DNA of 64,000 nucleotides from Taeniopygia guttata (lineage: Eukaryota > Chordata > Aves > Passeriformes > Estrildidae): contig NC_133063.1 in NCBI RefSeq assembly GCF_048771995.1, positions 65,529,014 to 65,593,013 on the forward strand, in the 5' to 3' direction. This document shows positions 26,001-37,200 of the stretch, one piece after another. The position numbers were made by a program, and so were the translations under genes. Within the stretch, counting starts at the first letter, position 1. Each line of letters begins with the position of its first letter. The notes beneath the pieces were generated by a model. It saw nothing but the letters and a program-made list of their open reading frames with translations. It had not been told where the DNA came from and did not search any database.

Positions 26001-29000
26001 GAGGAATGACCATGGTAAACCTTCCTGAGGGGGTCTGAGAGATGACATTGCAAGCTGGGACACAGGAAAAGGTACAAGAGTTACTTGTCCAGTAATCACT
26101 GTATGTAGCAAAACTGCATAATTAAAGTACCAAAAAAAGCAGAGCTAGTTTAATTAATGGGAGATACAACCAAATGCTAAAAAAAAATGTGTGGCATTTT
26201 CCGAGGTTCTAGCAAAGCATTTGTTCTTTAAAAATTCCCTCCCCATTTTTTACTATATAGCATGAGGTCTGGCAGAACCTGAGGGTGAAACAGTCAATAG
26301 AAGAGCTAACACCTAAAATCTGTACATCAGGGCCTCACGCTATCAAGGGCTCATACAGTTTATCAGTTTGAAGGAGGCTAAACATGGGTGGAGGGAGAGA
26401 TTGTGTTTTGTTTTGATAGCTTATTTTCTGACATTGCCAGCAGCCCCCTAAATCCTATTCTGTTCCTCTGAACTGGAGTTCCTTACACTCAAAATATCTC
26501 ACTGGAATGAGAGCATGATTTTATCTTCAAGTTCAAACTTAAGAATTCAGGTAGAGGAGTAACTTATCTTCTATGTGAGTGACCCAAGGGATTCTTGACA
26601 TAGATCTGCAGTTGCTTAAGCAGGACAGTGAAAGACACCAGCCACCTCCAGCAGTTGAATGCAATAATCACATCCATGGGCAGGAAGCCACACCAGAGTG
26701 GGGACCTAGCTTGTGGGGCCCAGGTCTGAATAACTTGGAGTAATGACGTAGCAGACATACTGCACTATCTTCTGGTTTTGGGGGCTTTTGTTTTGGTTGG
26801 TGGTGTTTTTGTTTTGGTTTGGTTTTGGGAGGAGGTTTGTTTGTTGTTTGGGTGGGTTTTTGTTTTGGTTGTTTGTTCTCTTTTTGTTTTGTTTGGTTAC
26901 TGAGTAGTTAGGAAATAAATAAGACTGGCCTGAACAATAATTGTTAATGTCCTGTCCTCTCTGGAAAACACAATTCAAGTGAAGTACTGGACAGGTTGCC
27001 CAGCCAAGTTGTGAGTGCCCAGCTGTTGGAAGAGTTGGATAAAACCTGGATAACCTGGCCTAGCATGTGGCATTCCTGGCTATGGTGGGGAAGGGATTGA
27101 AATGAGACAATCTTTATGATCGGTTTCAACCAATGCTGTTCCACGGTTCTATAATAATTTGTGCCTTTTCAGCTCAGAGGCTTAGGCAAAGAACTTGCAG
27201 ATAGATCTCTGTGATCATATATCTCTCATAACTACCACACAGCCATTCAACATACTGATTTTACTGTTGAACTTTTTCACATATTTTTTTCCTCATTGTT
27301 CACTCAGATCTAGAAAACGCTGAGATTGAAGTTGTTCAATTAATACTATTTGTTCTAGCTAAATGTGTTGGAACATGCTAATATTAGATTGGGAGGGATA
27401 TTATTTGAAAGAAAGAGCCTTATGGGCTTGCATATTGAAGCCTGTGTGATCTCTTAAGCTGCTTTTTTTTCCTAGGGCATACACTGAGCCTGAATCAAGC
27501 CTGCAGGCATGCAGGTGCACGTGGCTCCACCAGCCTTACCGCAGCCATGCCAGTGCATAAAACCACAGTGAGAAAACTCAGTGCAAAGCACCACATTCTC
27601 TTTGCTTCCTGCCCCAAATTCAAGCCCCTGTGGTGGTATGAAACACAGACTTACGGAAGAGATTGCTGATTTTCTTGACTGTGACAGTAAATCCATTGCC
27701 TGGTAGCTGAATCCTGAAGAAGATCATTGCCACGTTCTGTGATGATCGGATGCTCCTCTGAATATTCCCACTTTCACAGAAGTCTACATATCTTTGAGAA
27801 GTGGAGAGCGGATGGTCCAAGGAACTGGGAAATTTCTCTCCCTTGAGTATCCATCCATCAAACACCTACAGAGGTTCAATAATATAAAACAAGATTTTGC
27901 TTAATACTCTGATAGCAGAGAACAGAAACATGAAGTATAACAGATACTCTTTTCTTTTGCACCATATAACTTGTTCAAAGCCACAAACAGAAAACAAAAA
28001 TTTGTTGTATTTATTGATTTCCTAACATGTAACTAATTATTCATGCTTCAATGGATGTTAAGGAAAGGGATACATATAACTTTTAATGTTGCTTTTATCT
28101 CCTTGAAAACTTTTGTTATCTATTTTTTTTTGAGGGAAGTATCCCTTTTTTCTTCAGCATCATCACTTTTTTTTTTTTTTTTTTAATTGCATTGTTACTA
28201 TGAAAAGTTTTTGACCAGCTTGATTTGGATGCTTTACAGTTTGTCATTAATGGTCCCAGTGGTCTTGCAGAGATATTGGAATACATAACACTTTGAGGAA
28301 GAATTATTGGCAGAGGTATTGCTCTCACTTGTGTCACCTATTTTACCTCATCCTAGCCACCAGAAAACAAAACAAGTCCTGCATTATTTATCTGGATCTT
28401 AAGCATCAACTTCTACAAATCTTTCCTTCATAACAAAAAAGCAACCATCTTCAGATCAGAAGTAGAAATACGTATTAGTTCTAGCATAGCTACTCAGCTG
28501 CCTGCCTTGCTGTTTCAATCTTCTCCTAGCTGCTCTCACATGGTAATTCACTGAACACTTCAGTCAATACCCCAAAATTAAAGGACCAGGTTCAGCCATC
28601 ACTTCAGTCAATAATTCTGATGTGAGACTTCCTGATGAAAAAAACATCAGGATCTGTCTCTGAATTTGCCAGAACTGTAAGTTTCTGAAGTAATGGGATG
28701 CAGGTGCTCAAATTACACTAGGGGAAAGCTGCTTGTATATATGTAGAGAGAGAGAGAGAGAGAGAGAAATATAATAGAAAAGTTTGGGACACCATTACCA
28801 AAGAAAGGAAAGCTCAATAAAATAAAAAGATATCTTGGAATTTTTCTAGCCCCCAAGAGTGACCATAAGTGCAGGTACAAAAGCCTTAGCCCCACAAGAG
28901 ACTGAAATTAGCCTCCCTGTAGCCACATGGGGAGAGATCTCAGCCAAGATATGGAATGAAAGGACAGAAGTCTGAGCAGGAGACGAGGAAAGGGCTGAAG

Positions 29001-31132
29001 GGCAGCTTTCCTCCTTCTCCCTGTTCCTGGACCTCAGCTTGCCACTAGATGGGATGGGGTCTGTTTTGTGCCTTGCCAGTTCAGCACAAAGGGCAAAGTG
29101 AAGGGAGCCAGGGACCATCAAGCCTCCCCTTCTCTCCTTGACCAAGTTCAGGTCTTGGTGAATGCTCCTGCCTGCCAGAGAAATGTACTGGTAAAGTTTT
29201 TTAATGCTGGAATATAAATGGCTCTGTGTCATGAGTCTCTTTCTGTTCAGAACTGATGTCCTGAAAAGTTCTAGAAGGGAAATTTTAAAGAAAGCCTGCA
29301 ATGATCCAGTCACATATTCATATGATGCTAAGTGACCTGAGAGCAGAGGTCCCAAAGTAGTAACAGTGATCCAGAGATCTATATCACTATCTGCAGGGCT
29401 CCTGTGAGTCACAGTGCAATAAGTAAATCCTACTGACCAAATTTTCAGCCATCCACCCGGGCATGGACACTCCATAGAGGCGCTTCTGGAAAAGTTCATA
29501 AGAGGCACTACTGAAGGCTGGAGAGGGATCCTCATCCTGCCTCTAACTTTGCTTTAGAGGAGTGGTGATGTGGGAAGACACATACTCAGTGCCTCAGGGA
29601 GGAGACAGAGCCGTCCCAGAGGGGCTTGCTTTGTGACAGCCTGGTTTTTATGCACAAACACACACAACACACAGATGTGCACATGCACTTGCCTGCCCCT
29701 TGCACACACAGCAAACACCTCACGAGTCAGAGGAGAGCAGAGACTTGCAGATTTTTACCTTCAGGAAGTCCCCCCCTTGGCAGTCGATGTTGACAAAGTC
29801 GTAGTGTATTGTGATGAGCTCCTCGGGCTCCCCGATGAAGAAGGTTGCGCAATGCAGCTGTGGCTGGTTTGCGGTGAAGGTGAACTGCCCCTCTATACTC
29901 AGCATGTCAATGCACCCTGGAGAAGCAGGGACAAAGGGCTGCTGCCTCTGCCTGCTCAGGAGGAAGCCTCCGTGCCAGCTCCCACTGTGCAGGGAAGGAA
30001 GGGGATAGGAGAGACCCCCCCGCGCTGGGATCGGCTGGCAGCGAGGACAAGGAGAGCCAGCTGAAGCAATTAGGAGCCTGCTGAGCATCAGAGGACAAGT
30101 AGTAACTGGCAGGTGTGACACAAACGTGCGACGGGGGTGATGAGGGGGGATGGTGTGTCAATGCATCTCTGAGCAGAAAACTCCGTGTGTACGTGTGCAC
30201 AAGTGCACAAACTCTCTATTCTTTCAGATTTCGCTCCAGTCACAGCTGCTACACCTGCCCCACCCCTCAGCAATGTGACCCTGCCTAGGGACATGGGTGG
30301 TGAATCCCCATCCTACTCCAGTTATTTGGGGCCATTAACTATGAACCCCACCCTCTGCCTTAAACCACAGGTTTCTGTGGGTTTAATGCTTTGTCCTTCT
30401 TCTCTCTAGTCTTGCAAAAAGCTCCTACAGCTCTGTAACTCCCAATTAGCCCCTTCCCCTCCCTGAAGTATGCCCAGGATTCTCCCACCTGTCAGTATTC
30501 CCTACCAGAGCACCAAAGAAACTCACGGAGCGACCGCCGGTAGATCTGTCCTGCAGACAGCTCTCGCTTCAGATCTTCACTGAGTAGTAGGAAGGGGTCA
30601 TTTTCACCAGCATCCCTCACCTGGTTAGAGATGGAGGGCAAGAAAAGTCTTGGGCAAAGTGAAATGCAGCTCTCTCCCTGTACCTCCCAAAAACAGGCAC
30701 AGTATATTATGTCCCCCCTCTAGAAACAGTGCAGCTGTGGAAGAGCTCAGGCAGAAAGCTGCCAACCTGCAAGAGAGGGGAAATAAACCTGGGATCTAAG
30801 AAGTAAGCCCAGCAGCTAAGTGCACTGAGAGTTTCTTAAATCCTCAAAATTGCTGAGCATAAATAAATAGAGGGGTAGCACAGAATACATGGGACTGTGG
30901 CATTAATGTTACCTAGGTGTGAGTTTAATGCAGAAGAGGGAATAGGAAAGGGAAAGAGAATAAAGCACAATGCTCAAAAGCTGAGAGAGCAAGTTAGAAG
31001 ACAGCAGCTAAAAGCACAGTGAGATGTTTAATCATCAGCCCTATTGCTCACCTCTAGGTATCTGGTTTCTCCTTTGGAGGCTGCCAGGAAGATGAGAACG
31101 AGGTGGCACTGAAACTGGAAAGCAGACGGCAT
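22926..31132 (-). CDS. CRHBP: Corticotropin-releasing hormone binding protein, complete seven-exon coding region
   Basis: CRHBP is a secreted glycoprotein that binds CRH and urocortin and limits CRH-receptor signalling. Joining seven minus-strand exons (31132-31052, 30620-30527, 29916-29759, 27865-27655, 26054-25906, 24615-24498, 23083-22926) gives 322 codons with no frame break, the human length. All introns are GT-AG; their phases alternate 0,1,0,1,0,1. The N-terminus is a hydrophobic signal peptide (core HLVLIFLAA). Family stretches include QGQFTFTA-like (GQFTFTAN), GGDFLK, VFDGWILKGEKFPSS, SSQNVAMIFFR, PHQHRNCSFSIIYPVV, GDFVELLGG, LDPSKM and VRMVSSGKH-like (LRMVSSGKH). Cysteines fall at 60, 81, 104, 141, 183, 205, 237, 264, 277 and 318, the ten of mammalian CRHBP. 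N204-C-S is the glycosylation sequon. Arg56 and Asp62, recalled as ligand-contact residues, are kept. The last 20 or so residues before the final Cys are the most divergent part. S100Z lies upstream on the same strand, as in mammals. Identification is near certain; exact UTR ends are not known. Confidence 0.97.
23084..24497 (-). other. CRHBP: CRHBP intron 6
   Basis: A 1,414-nt phase 1 intron. A short direct duplication (GGGAAAAGAGATATA) occurs at about 23093 and 23133, and a TAACACATAG motif repeats near 24320-24350. Otherwise no recognised feature. Confidence 0.9.
24498..24615 (-). CDS. CRHBP: CRHBP coding exon 6
   Basis: Encodes residues 232-270 plus one base, starting KPSTSCAGVGDFVELL and ending HSFHGS. 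The acceptor is CTTTTTAAG and the donor is TCTG|GTAAGAA, phase 1. Cys237 and Cys264 are present, with the conserved GLDPSKM and PLADLC. Confidence 0.96.
24616..25905 (-). other. CRHBP: CRHBP intron 5
   Basis: A 1,290-nt phase 0 intron. No repeats or other genes are recognised. Confidence 0.9.
25906..26054 (-). CDS. CRHBP: CRHBP coding exon 5
   Basis: Encodes residues 182-231, from PCNVISQTPSG to NGLFLK. The acceptor is GTCCCAG and the donor is AAG|GTGAGA, phase 0. It carries Cys183 and Cys205 and the N-glycosylation sequon N204-C-S in QHRNCSFS. The segment IIYPVVIKISDLILGH is almost identical to mammals. Confidence 0.97.
26770..26900. repeat. G/T-rich low-complexity block
   Basis: Repeated GTTTTGGTT and GGTTTTTGTT units with no strict period. 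Confidence 0.9.
26985..27154 (+). mobile_element. CR1 LINE 3' end in CRHBP intron 4
   Basis: ACTGGACAGGTTGCCCAGCC starts the segment, followed by CCTGGCCTAGCATGTGGCAT and GGTTTCAACCAATGCTGTTC then CACGGTTCTATA. It lies antisense to CRHBP. Confidence 0.85.
27655..27865 (-). CDS. CRHBP: CRHBP coding exon 4
   Basis: Encodes residues 112-181 plus one base, from VFDGWILKGEKF to KKISNLF. The acceptor is CCTCTGTAG and the donor is TTCC|GTAAGT, phase 1. It holds Cys141 in YVDFCESG and the conserved RSIRSSQNVAMIFFR. Confidence 0.97.
28167..28184. repeat. T18 homopolymer
   Basis: Eighteen uninterrupted T on plus, in CRHBP intron 3. Confidence 0.9.
28745..28767. repeat. (AG)n dinucleotide repeat
   Basis: About eleven AG units in CRHBP intron 3. 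Confidence 0.95.
29759..29916 (-). CDS. CRHBP: CRHBP coding exon 3
   Basis: Encodes residues 59-111, from RCIDMLSIEG to CQGGDFLK. The acceptor is CTTCTCCAG and the donor is AAG|GTAAAAA. It carries Cys60, Cys81 and Cys104 and the motif EPEELITIHYD. Residue identity to the mammalian protein is very high here. Confidence 0.97.
29917..30526 (-). other. CRHBP: CRHBP intron 2
   Basis: A 610-nt GT-AG phase 1 intron between exons 2 and 3. No repeat or second gene is recognised. Overlapping small open frames on both strands at 29720-30400 are judged to be chance or shadows of exon 3. Confidence 0.9.
30527..30620 (-). CDS. CRHBP: CRHBP coding exon 2
   Basis: Encodes residues 28-58 plus one base. The peptide contains NDPFLLLSEDLKREL and ends YRRSL, close to the mammalian NYDPFLLFS...KREL...YRRAL segment. 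The acceptor is CTAACCAG and the donor is C|GTGAGT, phase 1. Arg56 lies here. Confidence 0.95.
30621..31051 (-). other. CRHBP: CRHBP intron 1
   Basis: A 431-nt GT-AG phase 0 intron. Only unstructured, purine-rich sequence was seen. Confidence 0.9.
31052..31132 (-). CDS. CRHBP: CRHBP coding exon 1 (signal peptide)
   Basis: Encodes residues 1-27, from MPSAFQF to RYLE: the cleavable signal peptide plus the first mature residues. It ends CTAGAG followed by GTGAGC, a good donor, in phase 0. The chosen ATG has A at -3 and aligns with the mammalian start. The frame stays open upstream of this ATG to 31474, but that stretch runs through the TATA box, so the 31132 start is preferred. Reading past the donor reaches a stop at 31028. 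Confidence 0.95.
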
Positions 31133-31227
31133 GCTGACACCTCCTCTGGCAGCCGTCCCCCTGTGGCCAAGTTTCTCAGGGATTGTGCTGGTGTGCAGAA
31201 GCCGCTGGGGTGTCTTGGAGCGACTCT

Positions 31228-31234
31228 TTTTATA
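31228..31234 (-). promoter_or_regulatory. CRHBP: TATA box of CRHBP
   Basis: On the minus strand TATAAAA sits in CTCTATAAAAAGAG, about 100 bp upstream of the CRHBP ATG. That predicts a transcription start near 31200 and a 5' UTR of about 70 nt. No perfect TGACGTCA CRE was seen in the 250 bp upstream. Two GTTACC hexamers (minus strand) separated by ATGG lie near 31276-31292. Confidence 0.75.
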
Positions 31235-34200
31235 GAGCTGTTGGGAGGGGAGGCTCTTGGTCCCCGTACTGATAGGGTAACCCATGGTAACTGAATTCCT
31301 CTCTCCGTGACACAGTACGTGGGCATGACAAGGGTCCAAATTGCAGCCACAAATTTTCAAGACGGTTGAATTCCCCTCTGTGGCAGATGTCTTTCCTCCT
31401 AATCTGTCTGGTGAAATAGCTGAAAACCTCTGGGAGAGAGAGCCCATCCCTGTGCATATGGGGCACTCATGCACTGTGTTTATTTCCAGTTATTCCAAAG
31501 CAAGCAATGAGGAGCATCCCTCCCTCCTCCTGGGGCAGTCATGGGGTATTTCAGACCTGCGGAGCTTTCTGCCTACCTTCTGCCTACCTCTGCTGCAATG
31601 CAGCTCCCTGCAGTGCCTGTGCCTGTGCTTCCTGCTGGCCAGGCCTGGGTGGGCACCCCTGTGCCCCAGGTGGGTTTGCAGCCTGTGCCAGCATCCCTCC
31701 AGGGCTCTGCAGCAAGCACACAGGCAAAACCAGACAGCTCTTCCCACTAAAACCAGCTTTCCTACAGAAATTATGAAAACTTGGTCTTCCCAGGGGCATC
31801 TCCATCACAGAACTCCTGATACTGCTTCAGCCTTGCTCCTCAAGTGAAACCTGAGAAGACCTTTAGAAGTTGAGCCTGTGAGTGAAAATTCATAACTCTG
31901 CAGACTACTAAAAATCAGGCACTCAGCAGAGGTATTAGATGTAGGGTATATACCTGAAATCCATTGAGGTTCCTTGGGAATTACAAGTTTTGTTGGAAAA
32001 CTGCAGAGTTTAGTCCCAGTTTGCATTAGAGGATGGCTGGAACATTAATCAGGAAGGTGAGAGGTGCCTTGGAGACCATGAGGATCAGAAGGGGCTGCAG
32101 AGGAGCCCAGCCTTTCTTGCTATTGTTTTCCTCACTCTCTAAAGAGATTGATAAAGAGTTTGACTCCTCCAATCCCAAATTCTGGCTGCAGTGTCCCGGT
32201 TTGCCCTGTCAGTCCCCAGCCTATTCCTCAGACACTGAGTGTGGGGAATGCAACAGTGCAGGGAGCTGGGTGTGCTGCTGCAGTGGGAGCTGCAGATGAA
32301 GGTCTGGGGGGCAGGAGCCAGAGCCCAAAGTAAGAGGCTGTGAACTGCCAACCTTTTTTATTCCAGAAAGCCTAGGGACCTTTGGCACCAACCAGGTGAC
32401 TAGACACTAGGAGATACAGCACGAGTCGAGGACTCAGCTGGAAGATCACAGACCTTCATATACGTAGACTGTGAGGGTGTAAAAGCCCAGGCATTCCTTT
32501 GTTCAGGGTCCCTCTCTGGAGGCAGTAGCTCAAGGTTTCTGTTCTGTTGCTGCACCATTATAAAATTACCTAAAGGAGACAGAGGTCTGAGGCTCTGCTG
32601 TGGGAAACCTGGGCTTGAACCAGCAAGGAAAGTTAGACTGTCTGAGTGAGCGAGGGATGTGTAGGAGTGGAGTGGGCACCCATGGGCTCACTGGAGCTGC
32701 CCGCTGTGAAGGGGCTTGGATCCCAGCAGTTAAAGGTTCTCATGGTGGGACTGTGACTGCCTGAGTGCCTCTTGAATGGTCGGACTAGGACATAATCTTG
32801 CTGTGAGTCCTTGAAGATCTTCAGTGGAGGACAGCGTGTCTGATTGTGTGTGAATTTGTTACTGAAGATTTCAAATTTCAGAATTCAACTCCAAAAATTA
32901 GTGAAGGACACATGGCACTGCAGCCAAAATATTATGACTCTGTTAAACCAGATGTGAGGTGATCTACTCAGAATGAAACATACAGCAGTGACATCACCAT
33001 AGTTTAAACTCTTGCCTATGAATAGCTGAAATCTGTGCTTAGCACAACATTCACCGGTGGAAGAAAAGCAGGAAGCTCCACAGTCTGAAGGACATCCTGG
33101 CAGGTGAAGTGAGGGTACTGTCCTTCTCCAATAAACAAGGTGGTGGGAAGGACAATAGATACCACTTCCATATCCTCTGTGATTTATTGCTCACACAGGG
33201 CCTATGGTGACTTTGAAATTCCTATGCAACACCTTGGAGTTTGTTATGAATATCCAGATATTCTGTGTGACATTGGTACAAAAGCTGAACTCAGATACCA
33301 TTTGGTGTTGATGTGGAATTTAATTTTAACAGAGGTGCTAAGCTGGTTTTTTTCCCCCCAGTTTTCAGCTCTGGGCTCAGCAGGAGCTGATGAAGCCTGA
33401 TGACATCCTGACCAGCCTCATCACAAAGCCTCCCAGTGCCTGGGATAACTCTTTGTGTCTTGAAACACAGGGCTGTCCTCAGCCCCCAGTCTCATATGCC
33501 CTCTTTTGTGCAGCTCTAATGCTTGGGGAAGGCAAGTGTTTGGGATGGAATAGGGAATCACATGCGAAGAGATGCAGCTGCTGCTGCTGCTGGCTGGGGC
33601 TCTGCTGCCTCAGGTGGAGCTCAAGCAGATAGATCCCAAAAGGGACCACTCAAAGGGAAAAGAGGAGGTTCATGCATCCCAACTCTCAGAGGGTGAGAGA
33701 GGGTGTGAGGTCATCTTCTCACTCAACTCTGCTGCCTCCTTAGTGTATCACAGGTCCCCTTCCCCTCCACCCTCCCTTTGCCTGCTGCAGCACTGCTTTT
33801 GTTAAAAGTCACTTACAGAAACTGAGATTTTCAGGAGATGTGAATGTGACTAACAAAGTAAAGAAAAATAACTTTGAATTGGGTTCAAAACACCCCTGCA
33901 GCATTTCAGAAGGGAAAAGCACCTTCAATGTGATACAAACCCTTGGTGAATGAGGCGAGTGTAATTTTTCTTCCATGGAATTTAGTCATGATAACTCTCT
34001 GAAGGACAAATTTTTTTGTTAATATAAAATTGTTTAGCACAGTAAAATGCCTTCCCAGTGACACCCTGTCACAAGCTAAATAATGCAGTTGATTTGCATC
34101 TTGATCTGCTCACAACTGTAAATTACTCTGGGAGCCGCCCCTTTCCCTGGCAGAAATGATGGAAAGCCATGGTGCTGTTAGAGTTTGGGCTGAGTGCAGG

Positions 34201-37200
34201 GCTTCACCCACTCTGCTCTGCTGCAGCTCAGCATTGTTTAGGCACCCCAGCCTGTGCAGAGCTTTGGGCTGTTGAAGCACTGCTCATGGATGGGCTTTTC
34301 CGGAGTGTGCCTTGGAGGACCTGCCTACCACTCGTACTCAAAGCTTGTAGGTGTCTTGTCAACTATTATAGAAAAGAGGAAATCCCAGCTATAGTAAGAA
34401 GTGGAGAAAATAAAGCTGAATGAAGACAGTAGTGAAGCAAGCTCCATTTACCCTCCCCCACGGTGATCAAATCATGTTCTGTCCTATAATACAAATGGTA
34501 AATGCAGCTTCTTCTCATAAAAAGTAAAAGTAGTTGTCACAGGAAGAATATACATGAAGTGCTCAGTAGTGAGATTTCTAGTGAGAAATGCTTGAGCTAC
34601 AGACAATCCTTAGAGATCCCTCCATGTAGCAAAGAGGGGCCGGGTGTTATGAACCCTTTCTGCTTTCAAAAAGGATCCCATGGGTGCCCATCTCTTCTTA
34701 CACCTCAGCTGCAGCCTGACTTCTTGCACAAGTGGCTCAAGCAGACCAAACCCCTCACTAGTATCAGGATCTTAAACATGAGTTAATATTTTCTGTATAG
34801 ACAAAGTTCCAAGCAAGCTTCACACCACAGGGCTCAGCCTGGCTGCTGCATGTCCCATGGGGGCTCCTGTGCTTGTGGCTTCTTGAACTGAGAGGAGCAG
34901 CAGTGAGACTGCAGTACAACTGCTCCGGGGAAGAGGCGCAGTCCTGCCCCAGGCACTCTGTCCTCAGCTGTTAATGCTGATTTCTCACTTCTGCTCAGTG
35001 CTGGCTGAAGAGATGCCATGTGGGGTCATGCACAGTGTGAGACATCTGACTGGACTTTAAACTTAATATCTTGTCAGCTGCTAAACATTGTGCTGAGCTA
35101 CATTTATTTCCCTTATGCTTTTTCCCACTCTAAGTGAGAATTCATTCAGGGGTTAGCTTTTCATTTCCTTCGTGGTGTCTGTGAGATGTAGTACTAGTCA
35201 TTCCTGTCTTGTTATCGTGTGGCTGCAGGTCTCATACCAATATCAGTGTCTTTGAAGAGGAGGAGATTGCTGCACATCACTTCTAGTTTATTATACATGT
35301 TCAACTGTTTGTGAATCCTTCAGTATAATGTTTCTGAACAGTGGGATCAGTTAGCCCAGATTAAGGTGAGAAAGAAATCTAGTGCCTCTATAGTGTCACA
35401 ACTGCTACAGTGAAGGCTAAATTTTTTGTCCCATCTTTGCTAAATCACAATCAGTCACTGCTTTGAAAGAACACCACAGAAACGAAAGCAAGGGGAAGAC
35501 TGTACAGCAAGTCATAGTCCTAAAAGCCATTAGGAAAACACATCTTTGATACAGACATGTACAAGATTTCACTTCAAACTCTGCCTGAGGCAAAGACAAA
35601 CATGTAAAAGCTCCTGTTCCTGGCTCAGCTTAAGCACTTGGACTATGGACATACAACAGGAAAGACAGAATTCAGCACGGCTAAAGTAAATTGGCCCTGC
35701 CAATGGTTTGAAGATGTGTTCTTTTTGCAAAAGCAACAATCAGAGTTGCAATGACAGCTGAAGGAGAGCATTTCCAGCAGCAGAAACACGAAGTCTGAGA
35801 TCACATTTTGTGCTTCAGTCCTTTACTCTTGTGTTTGTTTCTGTACCAGGCAGGTGTCCCAACAGTCCATGTTCCAACCTGAGACCAGACTCCTCCCTCT
35901 GTAATCAGTCTGCATCTTCATCAATGATTTCTGTTGCTGCCTGTCTGCCTCAGCTTTGTGCCGGGTATGACAAGCCTCTTCCAAACCTCACCACACATCT
36001 CTCTGTAACACCACTTCTATTACTTCTCTGTGTGTGTCTAAATTTGCTTTAAATAGAACTGAACTTCCCCTAAGGTGAAGTAAGAGTGACTTGTTAACTC
36101 TGGGCAGTTTGACACAAGAGATAGTGTGATTTGTCACATTAAGTGGCTTAGAGGGATGACAAACACATGTGATTTATGAACTGAAAGCCTATCAGCATCA
36201 TGCAGGCTTGACGATGTTGCATTAACTCTATTTATGGCATTGGCAAAAAGCAAAGATTGTGAAACTCACAGTTTACCGGGTTACAAATAATCAAGCAAAC
36301 ATTATATTCAGACACTGAGATTACCCTGAGGGCGGTTATCTCTAGCAGCTCTGCCTGTGAGTCAACCAGCATCTATACAAAGCACTCAGGGCCAAGAAGT
36401 GGGAGAAAAGTTTTTCTTAGGAAGGAGGAAAAAGATATGAGAATGGATGACTGGAAAAAGCACATGCCATTGTTCTGGTGTTGGGAGAGGTGCTGGATTT
36501 TTGTTGAGCTGTTTAATTTTAGCATGGTCTTTCCTCCTCTGTGGATCCTTAAAACAGAATCTGTGCCCTCAAGGGCTGCTGTAAGAAGGTCTCAACACCA
36601 GAGCTGCAGAGAGGTGCCAGCATGGCCCCAACAGCCTCTTTGAGCCCTTCACATCTGCCTTTGCCAGCTGCAGCAGCTACTCTGATCAGTACCAGTGCCC
36701 TTGCAGAACAGTCTCCTTTCCAAAACATGGCACAGTTACTGCACCTAGACTTTGCTTGGAAGTGTACTCTGATGGCCCAGGTCACATCCTGTTCGAGATC
36801 TCCTTTACCATGGCTGCAACTTTCTCCCAGTGACCCTCCCCAGAGCAACAGCCCCTGTTCCTTCTCTTCCAAATTTCCTCTCCAGCTTGGAGCTACTAGA
36901 ACATCTATCACTGTTTTCAATACTGACCCAGTTTATTACAGAGAATACAATCTCAGATGTGTTGAGAAATCCCTGTATTTCCATATCTCATGTTTTAAAA
37001 TTTGTTTAATCTCTGAAGTATAAACCTTTGACAAAGCACCACTTTCATAAGTGATATTTTAAGATGCTTCGGGTTTTTTTTATTCAAGACGGACAAGCAT
37101 TTCTTAGCTGAAGTGACCCTCCCTGAGGAGAATAATTCTTATCCAGAAAAAAAACTGTAACTCGACACAATTCTGGTAGCGTTAGACATCACAATAATGG

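Larger units (their letters stand above)
26055..27654 (-). other. CRHBP: CRHBP intron 4
   Basis: A 1,600-nt intron. It contains a G/T-rich low-complexity block at about 26770-26900 followed by a CR1 3' end (26985-27154) that lies antisense to the gene. Confidence 0.9.
27866..29758 (-). other. CRHBP: CRHBP intron 3
   Basis: A 1,893-nt intron, the longest in the gene. It holds an 18-T run near 28167-28184, a GA dinucleotide repeat at 28745-28767 and an unexplained 229-codon open frame on the gene's own strand at 29535-28846. No recognisable repeat family covers that frame. Confidence 0.9.

Noticed and set aside
29570-30409. Several frames of 65-164 codons around CRHBP exon 3
   Set aside because: Most are antisense or off-frame to exon 3; the only supported coding part is 29759-29916 on minus.
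31341-31847. 168-codon plus-strand frame upstream of CRHBP
   Set aside because: No recognisable domain, three other overlapping frames in the same GC-rich patch, and no splice or conservation evidence.
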